Shown: positions 27,836 through 36,908, numbered from the stretch's first letter. The stretch: 64,000 nucleotides of DNA from Solirubrobacterales bacterium (GCA_027451345.1 DAIDJO010000108.1:1-64000); one strand, 5' to 3'. Made by a program: numbers and translations. The notes: a model not told the origin generated them from the sequence alone.

Positions 27836-28218
27836 GCCGCCTCCTCCGGGGTGGGGCGTCCGGCCTCGATCTGATCGCCGGAGTCGGCCAAATGTCCAGC
27901 GCTCGTCACGCGCTCCGAGCGGCCCATGTCACGGAATCCCTGCTCAGCGACGGGTTCCGCGGCACCCACCGGCTCGCCGCCCCAGAAGTCGGTCGCGTTC
28001 GGCCCGGAACCTGCCGACGCAGGAAGGGGAGCACCCTGGTAGCCGTCGTCCACGATTCGGTCGAGGTCGGACTTCTTGATCCGCACCCGTCGCCCGATCC
28101 GGACGGCCGGCAACGACCCCGCGTCAATCCAGTTGCGCACCGTCTGCGGATTCAGCCGCAGCACGTCCGCGACCTCGGCGACGGTCAGGAACGACTCTTC
28201 GAACGGTACGTCATTCAT
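27832..28218 (-). CDS. Helix-turn-helix (MerR/excisionase/BldC-like) DNA-binding protein
   Basis: ESFLTVAEVADVLRLNPQTVRNWIDAGSLPAVRIGRRVRIKKSDLDRIVDDGYQG; then ATDFWGGEPVG. Confidence 0.9.
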   Translation of the reverse strand: MNDVPFEESFLTVAEVADVLRLNPQTVRNWIDAGSLPAVRIGRRVRIKKSDLDRIVDDGYQGAPLPASAGSGPNATDFWGGEPVGAAEPVAEQGFRDMGRSERVTSAGHLADSGDQIEAGRPTPEEAA

Positions 28219-28251
28219 CTCGATTGATTCTACTGGACCGATACAAGTCTA

Positions 28252-28305
28252 TTTGAACCTAATTGAAGCTATGCTAGAACTGTACGGACACGGACGGACG
28301 TACAG
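28252..28305 (+). promoter_or_regulatory. Candidate promoter and operator for the 28326 gene
   Basis: TTGAAC (28252-28257) - 17 bp - TAGAAC (28275-28280) with TGc extended -10; perfect 7-bp inverted repeat CTGTACG-N12-CGTACAG at 28280-28305 over the predicted transcription start. Confidence 0.5.
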
Positions 28306-28325
28306 ACGATGCTCTGGAGGAGCAC

Positions 28326-29366
28326 ATGTCGGATCACGGATGGGATCCCACGGATGGGAGCGCAGGACATGAGCCGGAGGGGGGACGCCACAATGTCGTC
28401 CCCTTTCCGGGCAGCTGGTACGGCGAGGTGGATGAGCTCGTCCCGATCCTGGGCGGCTCGGCGCCGTCCGATCCCGAACCCGCCCACGCGGACGCCCTGA
28501 TCGGCGACGATGCCCTCGGGGGCGTCGGTGCGCCGGCGGATGAGGACGCGCTCGTGGGCGAGGACGGCCTCGTTGGTGTGGACGGGAGCGCCTTCTGGGG
28601 CGGTGAGGAGCCGCCCCTTCGCGCCCCGGGCCACGCGGTCAACCCGTCCCCGAGCCGGGGTGGGAGCGGGCGGCCTGCCGAGCCCCTGGACGCCGGTCCG
28701 CGGATCGGTCGTCCCGGTCGGAGCCTTCCCGGCGCCAGGATGGGCGCGGAGCGGGCGTCGGGACCCAGACGTCGAGCGGCCCGCCGGCGGATCGGCGTGC
28801 GAGTCGCGGCGCCGCTGGTGGTCGTGATCGTCGTTCTGGCTGCCGCGGCGGGACTGCTCCAGCAGGGAACGCGGGTGCGCTCCGCGAGCGGTGCTCGGTC
28901 GGCGTCCCCGCCCCGGTCGCGGGCCGGACGGACGACATCAGGCAAGCCAGGGACCCGGAACATCACACTGACCCCCACCGTCGCCGACCGCACGAGGACA
29001 TCGGCGTCAGCCTCGTCGACCCCCGCATCGCGGCCGCATCGACGCTCCGTGCGGCGCATCGACCGCAGAGGAGTGCGGCGGACGCGTCGGCCGTCCTCGC
29101 CCTTGCCGGTCGCCCCGCGGCCCTCCCCACCGTCGAGCGCGAGCACGTCCGCCGGCGCAGACCGAGCGCCGACCGGATCGGAGCACACGAGCGCACCCGA
29201 TGCGAGCGGCAACGTCGCCTCGACCGGGACGTCCTCGACCGCCGGCTCCGTCCCTCCAGTCGCTGCTACCTCCACCACGCCCGGCGGGTCCGCTGCGCCC
29301 GCCCCCGCACGGTCCAACCCCGGGTGCACGCCCAGTATCACGAACGGTGGTGCCTGCTCTCTCTGA
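28326..29366 (+). CDS. Bitopic membrane protein with acidic cytoplasmic N-terminus, one TM helix and Ser/Thr/Pro-rich exterior
   Basis: MSDHGWDPTDG...VVPFPGSWYGEVDELVPILGG...DGSAFWGGEEPPL...RRIGVRVAAPLVVVIVVLAAAAGLLQQ...CTPSITNGGACSL; TGGAGG RBS. Confidence 0.7.
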   Translation: MSDHGWDPTDGSAGHEPEGGRHNVVPFPGSWYGEVDELVPILGGSAPSDPEPAHADALIGDDALGGVGAPADEDALVGEDGLVGVDGSAFWGGEEPPLRAPGHAVNPSPSRGGSGRPAEPLDAGPRIGRPGRSLPGARMGAERASGPRRRAARRRIGVRVAAPLVVVIVVLAAAAGLLQQGTRVRSASGARSASPPRSRAGRTTSGKPGTRNITLTPTVADRTRTSASASSTPASRPHRRSVRRIDRRGVRRTRRPSSPLPVAPRPSPPSSASTSAGADRAPTGSEHTSAPDASGNVASTGTSSTAGSVPPVAATSTTPGGSAAPAPARSNPGCTPSITNGGACSL

Positions 29367-29472
29367 GAGCGGGCCGTCTTGAGTGAGGGATCACGTGGTT
29401 CGCCCTCCTTCCCCATTCAGGTCCCACGACTATCCGACACTAAACACTCATGAGAAGGGATTCTCAGTCGAA

Positions 29473-32400
29473 ATGCACGGAATGCATCCGATACTGCCGC
29501 GACGAGGTGGCGACGTCCCTAAACGCACGCTTCGCCTGGCACTACTGATCTGGCTCGTCGTGGTGCTGGGCATGGAGTCGCCCATCGCGCGAGCAAACAG
29601 CTACAACGGGCTCCTCTCGGCGGGGCAGGTCTACGACGCGGTCAGCGCACAGGCGTACAGCGCTAATACTGTTCTCAGGTCAGAATCGTGGACCGCACCA
29701 AACGGTGTCCAGTTCGGCGGGTTCGCCTACACCACGGCGAGCTTTGTCGTGTCGGACGCGGACTCGACCGGTGGGCTGTCGGCTGGGTTCACGGGATCCG
29801 GCGGGAGCGTGCCCGGTGACGTGAACTTTCCCCTCACCAATGACTGTTCGGTGAGCGAAGAGACGCCGCCCACGTGGATCGCCAACGGTGCACAGGTCAA
29901 GGCGGGCGCGACGGGACCGGGCGGCGTTGCCGGTGGATGCGACTCGTCGGGGACCACGAGCAGCTGGACGTCCGCCAGCTCGGAAATGGAGTCGACCAAC
30001 ACGTCCCAGAACCCGCAGAGCGACTTCCAGGTCCTCAAGCTCGAGATCTGGTGCGCCAGCGACACGAACTGCTCCAACAGCGACTCGGCGAGCTTCGCCG
30101 TCACGAACCTGTCGGGGCACTTTGACGACTCGCTGAGTCGCCCCTCCGGTACGGCGAGCTGGAACACGGCGGTCAGTGGGTCGAGCTGGTATCAGACCGA
30201 CGACGGGGGCCTGGCGCTGAACGTCTCGGCCGATGATCCCGCCGGGGTCTGCTCGATGTCCGCGAGCGTGAGCGGTCCCAGCAGTGCCGCCAGTGGCCCG
30301 CTGGGCAACGGGAACCCCGCCGTGACCGATGTCGGCGGCGTGATCGGCCAGGAGTTTCAGTTCGGCACCGACCCGTGCTGGGCGGGGTCGACGGACCGGG
30401 CGACATGGACACTGCCCGCCGGGCTCGCCTCCGGAACCTACGCGCCGTCGCTCGAGGCCTCGAATCCGGGCAACTACGAGAGTCAGGGCTTCTCGCCAAC
30501 GGGAGCCCCCGTCGTGGCGACGGCGAGCGACGTCAACATCGACGATGCCGCTCCGCAGCTCACGTGGAGCAACGCTCCGAGCGGCTGGACCTCGCAGACC
30601 GCGGAGACGCTTGACGTCGTCGTGGGGCCATCCGGGCTCTCAGCTCTCTCCTGCGCCGACAACGGTACCCCGGTCACTCCGATTCTCACCTCCGGTGCGG
30701 TGACGGGGGCCGGACTCACGGTGTGGACGGTCCCGACGGCGGTCAACGGGAGCGACGCCGTGTCCTGCACGGCCACCAACGGTGATGCCAACGGCAGCCT
30801 GGCCGGCAATGTCACCACCACATTCCACGTCGACGCGACGGTGCCGTCGTTCACCTTCCAGGACCCTGGTTATCACGCGGGGAGCTGGACCAACGCGTCA
30901 CAGGTGGTGACCGTCGTGCCGGTCGTTGGACTCAGCGGCCTGGCCAGCCTCGCATGCACGCTCGACGGGCAACCGGCGAACCTCACCGGCAACGACGAGC
31001 TGACCGTCACCGGGAACAGCGCCGGCCCGGGCCTGCCCCACGTGGTGAGCTGCTATGCCGTCTCGCGCACGAACGAAACCGATCAGGGTGATCCGGCAAC
31101 GTTCCGGATCGCGATCGACACCGACATCCCGACGGTCACCTTCAGCGGCGCGCCCGCAGGCGGCCAATGGGTGCCCGGGACGCCGACCGTCGTCGTGACG
31201 GGTGCAGAGATGAACACCGTCACAGATCAGGCGGAGCTGCTCTCGGGGGTGGCGACGATCTCCTGCACGGTGAACGGGCAGCCGGTCGACACGCCCCCGC
31301 TGACGGCCGGGTACGCGACGTCCTTCCAGCTCACGGCGAACGGCGCGAACCGGATCTCCTGCGTGCCGACGACGGTGGCCGGCACCAGAGGGCAGCCGTT
31401 CGCTGAGACCGTCAACGTCGCCAACCCGACGAGCGACTGCCCCAACTCGCGGTGCGCGCTGACCAGCCACGGGAGCTCTCCGCTGGTGGATGACGGCGCG
31501 GACCCGTTCTCGAACGGGCCCTCGCAGAGCGCCTGGTACCGGACGCCCAGCGCGGTGAGGATCACCGCGAACCTGCCCTCGGACCAGGCGCCGGTGGAGG
31601 CGATCTCCTGCACCGGCGCGCTCACCGGCCACTGGCCCCGGAACGGCGCGAACACGGACGCGGCCGGCGGTGAGCAGATCACGATCACCGTCCCCCCGCC
31701 CGGAGGGCAGCTGAGCTGCACGGCGACGGACGCCGCTTCGAACGTCTACCAGCTGGGCTCCTACCAGTTCGAGGAGGACGACACCCCGCCAGCCGGGGAG
31801 TTCAACCGGCTCTCGGTGCGCGCTCCCGATGACATCCGGTTGACGGTCGACGATCCGGGCGGCTCGCTCGCGTCCGGGGTCGGGGCCGTCCGGGTGTACG
31901 CCACCAACACCGGCACCGGCGAGGTGTATGGCCTCGGGCTCGCCCAGGCGGTGCCCGGGAGGGCGCACGTCTACGAGGTCAACCTGGATGACGCGGACGT
32001 CCCGGCCGGCCTCTACCGGTTCGACGCTCGGGCCGGCGACATCGCCGGGAACACCGCGGACATCACCGCTGGACCACAGGGCAGAACGACCGTCTGGCAG
32101 CTGCCGCTGCGCGACAGCACGGCGTTGACGCTGCGCGCCGGAGCGGCGTCCGGCGCGGTGGACGCCGCCGTCCCGCCGGCGCTGCAGGCCGACGTGCCCA
32201 ACACGAGCACCGACATGCCCGGAGTTGGCTCCGTGCTCCGGCCCAGGCACGGTCAACGGGGTGTCGGCACCCGGCCCGCCCGGGCCGCCGGCACCCCCAG
32301 GCGCCACCTTGGGGCCGGGAGCGCACGGGACCGGCGCGGCCCGGAGGGAGGCGCCGTCGTGAGCGTCCGGTACGGAGCGGCGCTGATCATCACCGGCACC

Positions 32401-32940
32401 CTTCGCGATCTGCGCCACCACAACCGGCCGATCCCAGGCGCCGTGATTCGGGTCTGGGGGCAGATCGGCCACGCCCGGCCCGTGTTGCTCGGCCGCACGC
32501 GCACGGGCCGTGCGGGCAGCTACCGGGCGAGGGTGGCGGGAGGCGCCTCCAGGCGCCTGTTCGTCACCTACGCCGGCACGAGACGAACGCGCGCCGCGGT
32601 GGCGCACGTCGACGAGCGGTTCCTCGGGCGCGTGCTCATCCACACCTCGCCCGCGCCCCCGGGCGGGCGGCTGACGATCAGCGGTCGTGTCACGGGAGGA
32701 CACGTCCCGGCGCGGGGGATCAACATCACCGTGGAGGGCGCGATCGTCGGATACCCGGGAAGCCAGCAGTTGGGCACCGTGCACACCGATGCGACCGGTC
32801 GCTATCGGTACTCGATCACGATGCCACGGGCAACCCGCGGCCTGACGTACCGCCTCTGGCTCGTCGTGCAGTCGAGGCTCAACCCGGGTTGGCCGTTCCT
32901 GGGCGCCCGAAGCCGCACGTTGACCCGGAGGGTCAGCTGA
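29473..32940 (+). CDS. Large secreted protein with tandem Cys-paired Ig-like domains
   Basis: Signal peptide RTLRLALLIWLVVVLGMESPIARA; repeated units with paired Cys: GLSALSC..VSCTATN, GLASLAC..VVSCYAVS, GVATISC..RISCVPTT, PVEAISC..QLSCTATD; C-terminal carboxypeptidase-regulatory-like repeats (DATGRYRYSITMP). Confidence 0.75.
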   Translation: MHGMHPILPRRGGDVPKRTLRLALLIWLVVVLGMESPIARANSYNGLLSAGQVYDAVSAQAYSANTVLRSESWTAPNGVQFGGFAYTTASFVVSDADSTGGLSAGFTGSGGSVPGDVNFPLTNDCSVSEETPPTWIANGAQVKAGATGPGGVAGGCDSSGTTSSWTSASSEMESTNTSQNPQSDFQVLKLEIWCASDTNCSNSDSASFAVTNLSGHFDDSLSRPSGTASWNTAVSGSSWYQTDDGGLALNVSADDPAGVCSMSASVSGPSSAASGPLGNGNPAVTDVGGVIGQEFQFGTDPCWAGSTDRATWTLPAGLASGTYAPSLEASNPGNYESQGFSPTGAPVVATASDVNIDDAAPQLTWSNAPSGWTSQTAETLDVVVGPSGLSALSCADNGTPVTPILTSGAVTGAGLTVWTVPTAVNGSDAVSCTATNGDANGSLAGNVTTTFHVDATVPSFTFQDPGYHAGSWTNASQVVTVVPVVGLSGLASLACTLDGQPANLTGNDELTVTGNSAGPGLPHVVSCYAVSRTNETDQGDPATFRIAIDTDIPTVTFSGAPAGGQWVPGTPTVVVTGAEMNTVTDQAELLSGVATISCTVNGQPVDTPPLTAGYATSFQLTANGANRISCVPTTVAGTRGQPFAETVNVANPTSDCPNSRCALTSHGSSPLVDDGADPFSNGPSQSAWYRTPSAVRITANLPSDQAPVEAISCTGALTGHWPRNGANTDAAGGEQITITVPPPGGQLSCTATDAASNVYQLGSYQFEEDDTPPAGEFNRLSVRAPDDIRLTVDDPGGSLASGVGAVRVYATNTGTGEVYGLGLAQAVPGRAHVYEVNLDDADVPAGLYRFDARAGDIAGNTADITAGPQGRTTVWQLPLRDSTALTLRAGAASGAVDAAVPPALQADVPNTSTDMPGVGSVLRPRHGQRGVGTRPARAAGTPRRHLGAGSARDRRGPEGGAVVSVRYGAALIITGTLRDLRHHNRPIPGAVIRVWGQIGHARPVLLGRTRTGRAGSYRARVAGGASRRLFVTYAGTRRTRAAVAHVDERFLGRVLIHTSPAPPGGRLTISGRVTGGHVPARGINITVEGAIVGYPGSQQLGTVHTDATGRYRYSITMPRATRGLTYRLWLVVQSRLNPGWPFLGARSRTLTRRVS

Positions 32941-33069
32941 CCGGGCCAGCCGAGTCGCGAACGGGTGGGCCGATGCTGCGTCCCTGCGGAGCCGGCAGGG
33001 ACGCAGCGGCCGCCGTTGCCTCGGAGAAACTCATGAGTGAATGCGCCTCGGCCGATATCCTGGGCAGCA

Positions 33070-33423
33070 ATGCTCGGGGACATCGTTCAGCCGACCCATC
33101 TGCTCCTGATCCTCGTGGTGGCTCTCATCGTGCTCGGCCCGAAGCGGCTTCCCGAGGTGGGACGCTCGCTGGGTCGCGGCCTGCGGGACTTCCGCTCCGG
33201 GCTCCAGGGCGTTCAGGACGAGGCCCGGGGCGTCTTCCGCGACGCGCTCGACGAGCCCAGCCAGCCGCCGGAGGGGTCCGCGGCATCCCTCGTGCCGGAG
33301 CCGCTGGCCCCGGCCACGGCGGAACCACCTGTCGCAGCGCCCGTCAGTCAACCCGTTCCAGCGGCGGCCACGGTCACGAAGGTCACTCCGGCGGATCCGG
33401 ACCCATCGGACTTCACCGACTGA
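33070..33423 (+). CDS. tatA: Twin-arginine translocase subunit TatA-like
   Basis: PTHLLLILVVALIVLGPKRLPEVGRSLGRGLRDFRSGLQGVQDEARG. Confidence 0.9.
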   Translation: MLGDIVQPTHLLLILVVALIVLGPKRLPEVGRSLGRGLRDFRSGLQGVQDEARGVFRDALDEPSQPPEGSAASLVPEPLAPATAEPPVAAPVSQPVPAAATVTKVTPADPDPSDFTD

Positions 33424-33458
33424 CGCCTGACCATCAGCAGGTAGAGACGGCCGCCCTG

Positions 33459-34286
33459 GTGGCCCTGCTCCGCGAGGGTGGCCGGGCGTGGACCAACTAC
33501 GTGCTCGCCGTGCGGCAGCGAGGGGCGGCCCGGGTGTCGGCGCTGGCGATGCTCGAGCAGCAGCTCGGGTTGCTCTCCTACGAGGCGCTGGCCGAGGCAC
33601 AGCGCGCGCTAGATCGCTGGTCGGCTCGGGGGTTCCGGACCATTCCACTGTCGAGCTCGGACTACCCGGACAATCTGCGCGTCGTCGAGAACCGGCCGCC
33701 CCTGCTCTTCGTGCAGGGGAGCCTCGCCGCGATCGATCGTCGGGCGGTGTCGATCATCGGAACCCGCGAACCGAGCGACGGCGGGCGGATCCTGGCGGGC
33801 GCCGTCGCGCGGGCGCTCGCACACGCCGGCTACACGATCGTCTCAGGGCTGGCCGCCGGGATCGACGCGATCGCCCACCGCGCGATCCTCGACCTCGAGT
33901 CTGCGGAGCTCCCAGCGGCACGAACGGTTGCGGTGCTCGGCACGGGTCTGGAGCGGGTCTATCCGCTGGAGCACGCCGAGCTGCAGGCGGAGATCGCGCG
34001 GCGAGGCGCGCTCGTGTCTCAGTTCTGGCCGGACGCGCTGCCGACCCGGAGCAGCTTTCCGGCGCGGAACGCCGTCATGTCGGGCCTCACGCTCGGGAGC
34101 GTGATCATCGACGCCGGCGAGCACAGCGGTACCCGGATTCAGGCCCGCCACGCGCTGGCTCAGGGGCGGGCGGTCGTGTTGATGGCGCCCGTCCTACGGT
34201 CCGCCTGGGCGGTGGAACTGGCCGAGAACGCGGGTGTCGTCGTCGCGAGGGAGCCCGAGGATGTGGTTGCCGCGTTCCGCAGCTGA
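33459..34286 (+). CDS. DprA/Smf-like DNA-processing protein (start uncertain; 33420 CTG also possible)
   Basis: YPDNLRVVENRPPLLFVQGSL...RAVSIIGTREPSDGGRILAGAVARALAHAGYTIVSGLAAGIDAIAHRAIL...VLGTGLERVYPLEHAEL...SQFWPDALPTRSSFPARNAVMSGLTLGSVIIDAGEHSGTRIQARHALAQGR. Confidence 0.88.
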   Translation: MALLREGGRAWTNYVLAVRQRGAARVSALAMLEQQLGLLSYEALAEAQRALDRWSARGFRTIPLSSSDYPDNLRVVENRPPLLFVQGSLAAIDRRAVSIIGTREPSDGGRILAGAVARALAHAGYTIVSGLAAGIDAIAHRAILDLESAELPAARTVAVLGTGLERVYPLEHAELQAEIARRGALVSQFWPDALPTRSSFPARNAVMSGLTLGSVIIDAGEHSGTRIQARHALAQGRAVVLMAPVLRSAWAVELAENAGVVVAREPEDVVAAFRS

Positions 34287-35022
34287 GCCGCCGCTCACGC
34301 CCCGCCACGGGCCCGACAGCTGCCCGCGCTGCCTGAACCTCACCGGCGCCGCCGGCCTCTGCCGGGCCTGTCGGGCCAATGAGCAGCACCTCGCCGCGGT
34401 GCTGCCGAGGTTCTACAGCGTCGGCGGCGAGTGGCTGCACCACGTCATCCTCGCCTACAAGCGCGACGCCGACCCGTCCGTCACGGGGGCGGTCTCGCAG
34501 CTCAGCCGGATCTGCGAGACGATGCTCGCCTCGCACGAGCGATGCGTCGCCGCCGCCGCCTCCGTCGCGACGTTTCAGATCGTGACGACGGTGCCCTCCG
34601 CTGACCCGCTGCGCGACCTGCACCATCCCCTGCGGCGCATCCTCGGGTCGGAGGTGCGGCACACCCGCGCGCGCTACGAGCGACTGCTCGTCCGCTCCGC
34701 CGGTCCCGCCATTCCCCGCGTGTTCGATCCGGCGCGCTACCAGGCGACGCGACGGCTGGATGGTGAGGCGGTGCTGCTCGTCGACGACATGTGGACGAGC
34801 GGAGCGAGCGCCGAGAGCGCCGCCGCCGCGCTGCTGGCCGCGGGCGCTGGGACGGTGGCCGCGATCGTCGTCGCCCGCCACCTCAACCGCGCGTGGCGAG
34901 ACAACGATCGGCTGCTCCGGCGCCTGGCGCGCGACGGCGGGGTTGGCGAGCGGTGCGCGTTGTGCGCCGCCAGCGCGCCGAGCCCGCCGCCGCTCGGTCA
35001 GGCGACGGCGGGCTGCCGCTGA
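34261..35022 (+). CDS. ComF-like phosphoribosyltransferase with CxxC motifs
   Basis: CPRCLNLTGAAGLCRAC, VLLVDDMWTSGASAESAAAALLAAGAGTVAAIVVARHLN PRPP-binding motif, C-terminal CALC; overlaps the dprA-like gene by 26 bp. Confidence 0.8.
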   Translation: MWLPRSAAEPPLTPRHGPDSCPRCLNLTGAAGLCRACRANEQHLAAVLPRFYSVGGEWLHHVILAYKRDADPSVTGAVSQLSRICETMLASHERCVAAAASVATFQIVTTVPSADPLRDLHHPLRRILGSEVRHTRARYERLLVRSAGPAIPRVFDPARYQATRRLDGEAVLLVDDMWTSGASAESAAAALLAAGAGTVAAIVVARHLNRAWRDNDRLLRRLARDGGVGERCALCAASAPSPPPLGQATAGCR

Positions 35023-35041
35023 GCCGGGCCGGTCGGGGCCC

Positions 35042-36694
35042 TCAGGCCCTGACCACGGCCCGCAGGGCGACGCCTGCGTGAACGCTGACGATCAGTCGCC
35101 TGGTCCGGTGGCGCCTGATCGACCTGATCAGCGCGGCGGACTCGTTGATCAGGGAGCGACCCGTCCGGATCGTGGCAGTCCTCACCGCCCGCCTGAACAC
35201 GAGCACGAGCCTGCCCCGGGCGATGCGGACGGACCTGATCCTGGCCCCGGCCACCCGAACCTCCCCGGCGACCCGCTTCGACGTCACGAAGTGAAGGCCG
35301 CGAGGCAGCCCGACGGCGACGGTCGAGAACGCCCTCGCGGTCCTGACCCGCAGCGTCAGCGTCGGCGAGGAGGTGGTGAGCCGGCCCATCGAGCCCGTGG
35401 CGGTGTTCCGCACCGCGGCGGCGCAGGCGTTCGTCACGCGCGTCGGCGTGGCGGCCATCGGGAGCGCGCCGCTGTCGGTGGTGTCCCCGAAGGACGTGGC
35501 GGCGAGGGTGCTGACGGAATCGGTCATCGTTCCCTCGAGCGTGCCGAGGTTGGTGCAGCTCTTGGCCTGCAGCGGTGAGGTCGCCGCCGGGAAGTTCAGG
35601 GTGACCCGTGCGACGGGCAGCGGCGTGGGCTGGCCGCCGACGATCGGCTCGCCGAACGCGATCGTCAGTGGGAAGCTCGCGCCCGTGGGGGTCCCGAGCA
35701 CGTAGTCCCCATGACCGAGGTAGACCTCGAACCGGGGCTGGATGAGGCTCGCACCCTGGACGACGAAGACCTGTCCGCCGGTGTCGACGCCCCTGCTGCC
35801 CGGGAGCAGCGCGGCGATCGCCGGCGAGGTGACGGTGGCGGTGCCGATCGCGTCGGTGGCGGGCGGGTTTGCCACCTGCGAGGCCTGGATCTCGTCCGCG
35901 ATGAGCGCGGCGTGGATCGTGAAGTCAGCCGGGAACGTGAGCGTGAAGCCGGACGGAATCACGAAGCCACTGGCCGCCGCGCCGCTCACCCCGAAGGAGG
36001 CGGTGTAGGCCACGGGCTGCCCGACGCCCGTCACCTTCGCGCTCGAGCTGACGCTGACGTCACCATCCACCGTGAACAGTCCACCGGGAAAGTCGGTGGG
36101 GTCGGCGGTGGCCGCGGCGATGAGGCCGTTCAGTCCCGCCCAGCTCGCGGTCGCCGCGGCGACACCGGGCTGGGTCGTGCCGGTGAATTCGGTCGTCGCT
36201 GCGCTGAGATCGGCCGGCGCCGCGTTGCAGTGGCTCGCTCCCGCGGTCACGTTCGCCGGCGTCGGCGGAAGGCTCGCTGCCGCGAGGTAGGTGGAGACGC
36301 AGGTTCCGAACGCAAGGTTGGCTGTGTTGGCCGAGCTCGCGATGTCGGCACCGATCTCGGCGACGTTGCTCGCGTTGAGGCTGGTGGCGGTCGTGAACGC
36401 GGTGGTGAAGTTGGCATCGATCGGCGCCTGTCCGTTGCCGAGCAGGATGCCGTTCTCGAGGGCGATCAGGTCCTCGGCCCGAACCAGGGCGGTGTCCGTC
36501 TGATTCAACAGTCCGTAGAGCGACGCGCCACCGGAGTCCGTCGGCGAACCGGTGGGGATCGATGCCCCGGACGCTCCCGAGGCGGCCGCGAGACTCCCGG
36601 CCACCGCCACGGCAGCGGACGCGGCGATCAGGGACCGCCGCAGTGCACGAAGAGACAATCTGTACCTCTCTCTGGTTAGCGGAGTGGGGGTCAT
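35042..36694 (-). CDS. Secreted protein with signal peptide and Arg-rich basic C-terminal domain
   Basis: MTPTPLTRERYRLSLRALRRSLIAASAAVAVAGSLAAASGASGA signal; VRTARAFSTVAVGLPRGLHFV...RRHRTRRLIVSVHAGVALRAVVRA. Confidence 0.75.
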   Translation of the reverse strand: MTPTPLTRERYRLSLRALRRSLIAASAAVAVAGSLAAASGASGASIPTGSPTDSGGASLYGLLNQTDTALVRAEDLIALENGILLGNGQAPIDANFTTAFTTATSLNASNVAEIGADIASSANTANLAFGTCVSTYLAAASLPPTPANVTAGASHCNAAPADLSAATTEFTGTTQPGVAAATASWAGLNGLIAAATADPTDFPGGLFTVDGDVSVSSSAKVTGVGQPVAYTASFGVSGAAASGFVIPSGFTLTFPADFTIHAALIADEIQASQVANPPATDAIGTATVTSPAIAALLPGSRGVDTGGQVFVVQGASLIQPRFEVYLGHGDYVLGTPTGASFPLTIAFGEPIVGGQPTPLPVARVTLNFPAATSPLQAKSCTNLGTLEGTMTDSVSTLAATSFGDTTDSGALPMAATPTRVTNACAAAVRNTATGSMGRLTTSSPTLTLRVRTARAFSTVAVGLPRGLHFVTSKRVAGEVRVAGARIRSVRIARGRLVLVFRRAVRTATIRTGRSLINESAALIRSIRRHRTRRLIVSVHAGVALRAVVRA

Positions 36695-36908
36695 CCGGCT
36701 TGTCCCACAGGCCCTCCCCGGCCAGGAGCAGGTCTGACAGCGCGTCGGATGCGTGCCTCCTGCCCACGAGTCTACCGGCGGGCTCCGGCCGGGCTGGCCA
36801 CCGCGGCCGCGGGACGGCGGCAGCAAACTCTCTTCGGAGGACCGGTCAACCGCTAGCCTCGCATCGACATGGCCATGAACGGAGTGCAGTGCTGACCCTG
36901 GGTGGATC

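Noticed and set aside
27832-28218. Phage excisionase
   Set aside because: The HTH domain is excisionase/BldC-like, but no integrase or phage genes flank it; more likely a chromosomal regulator.
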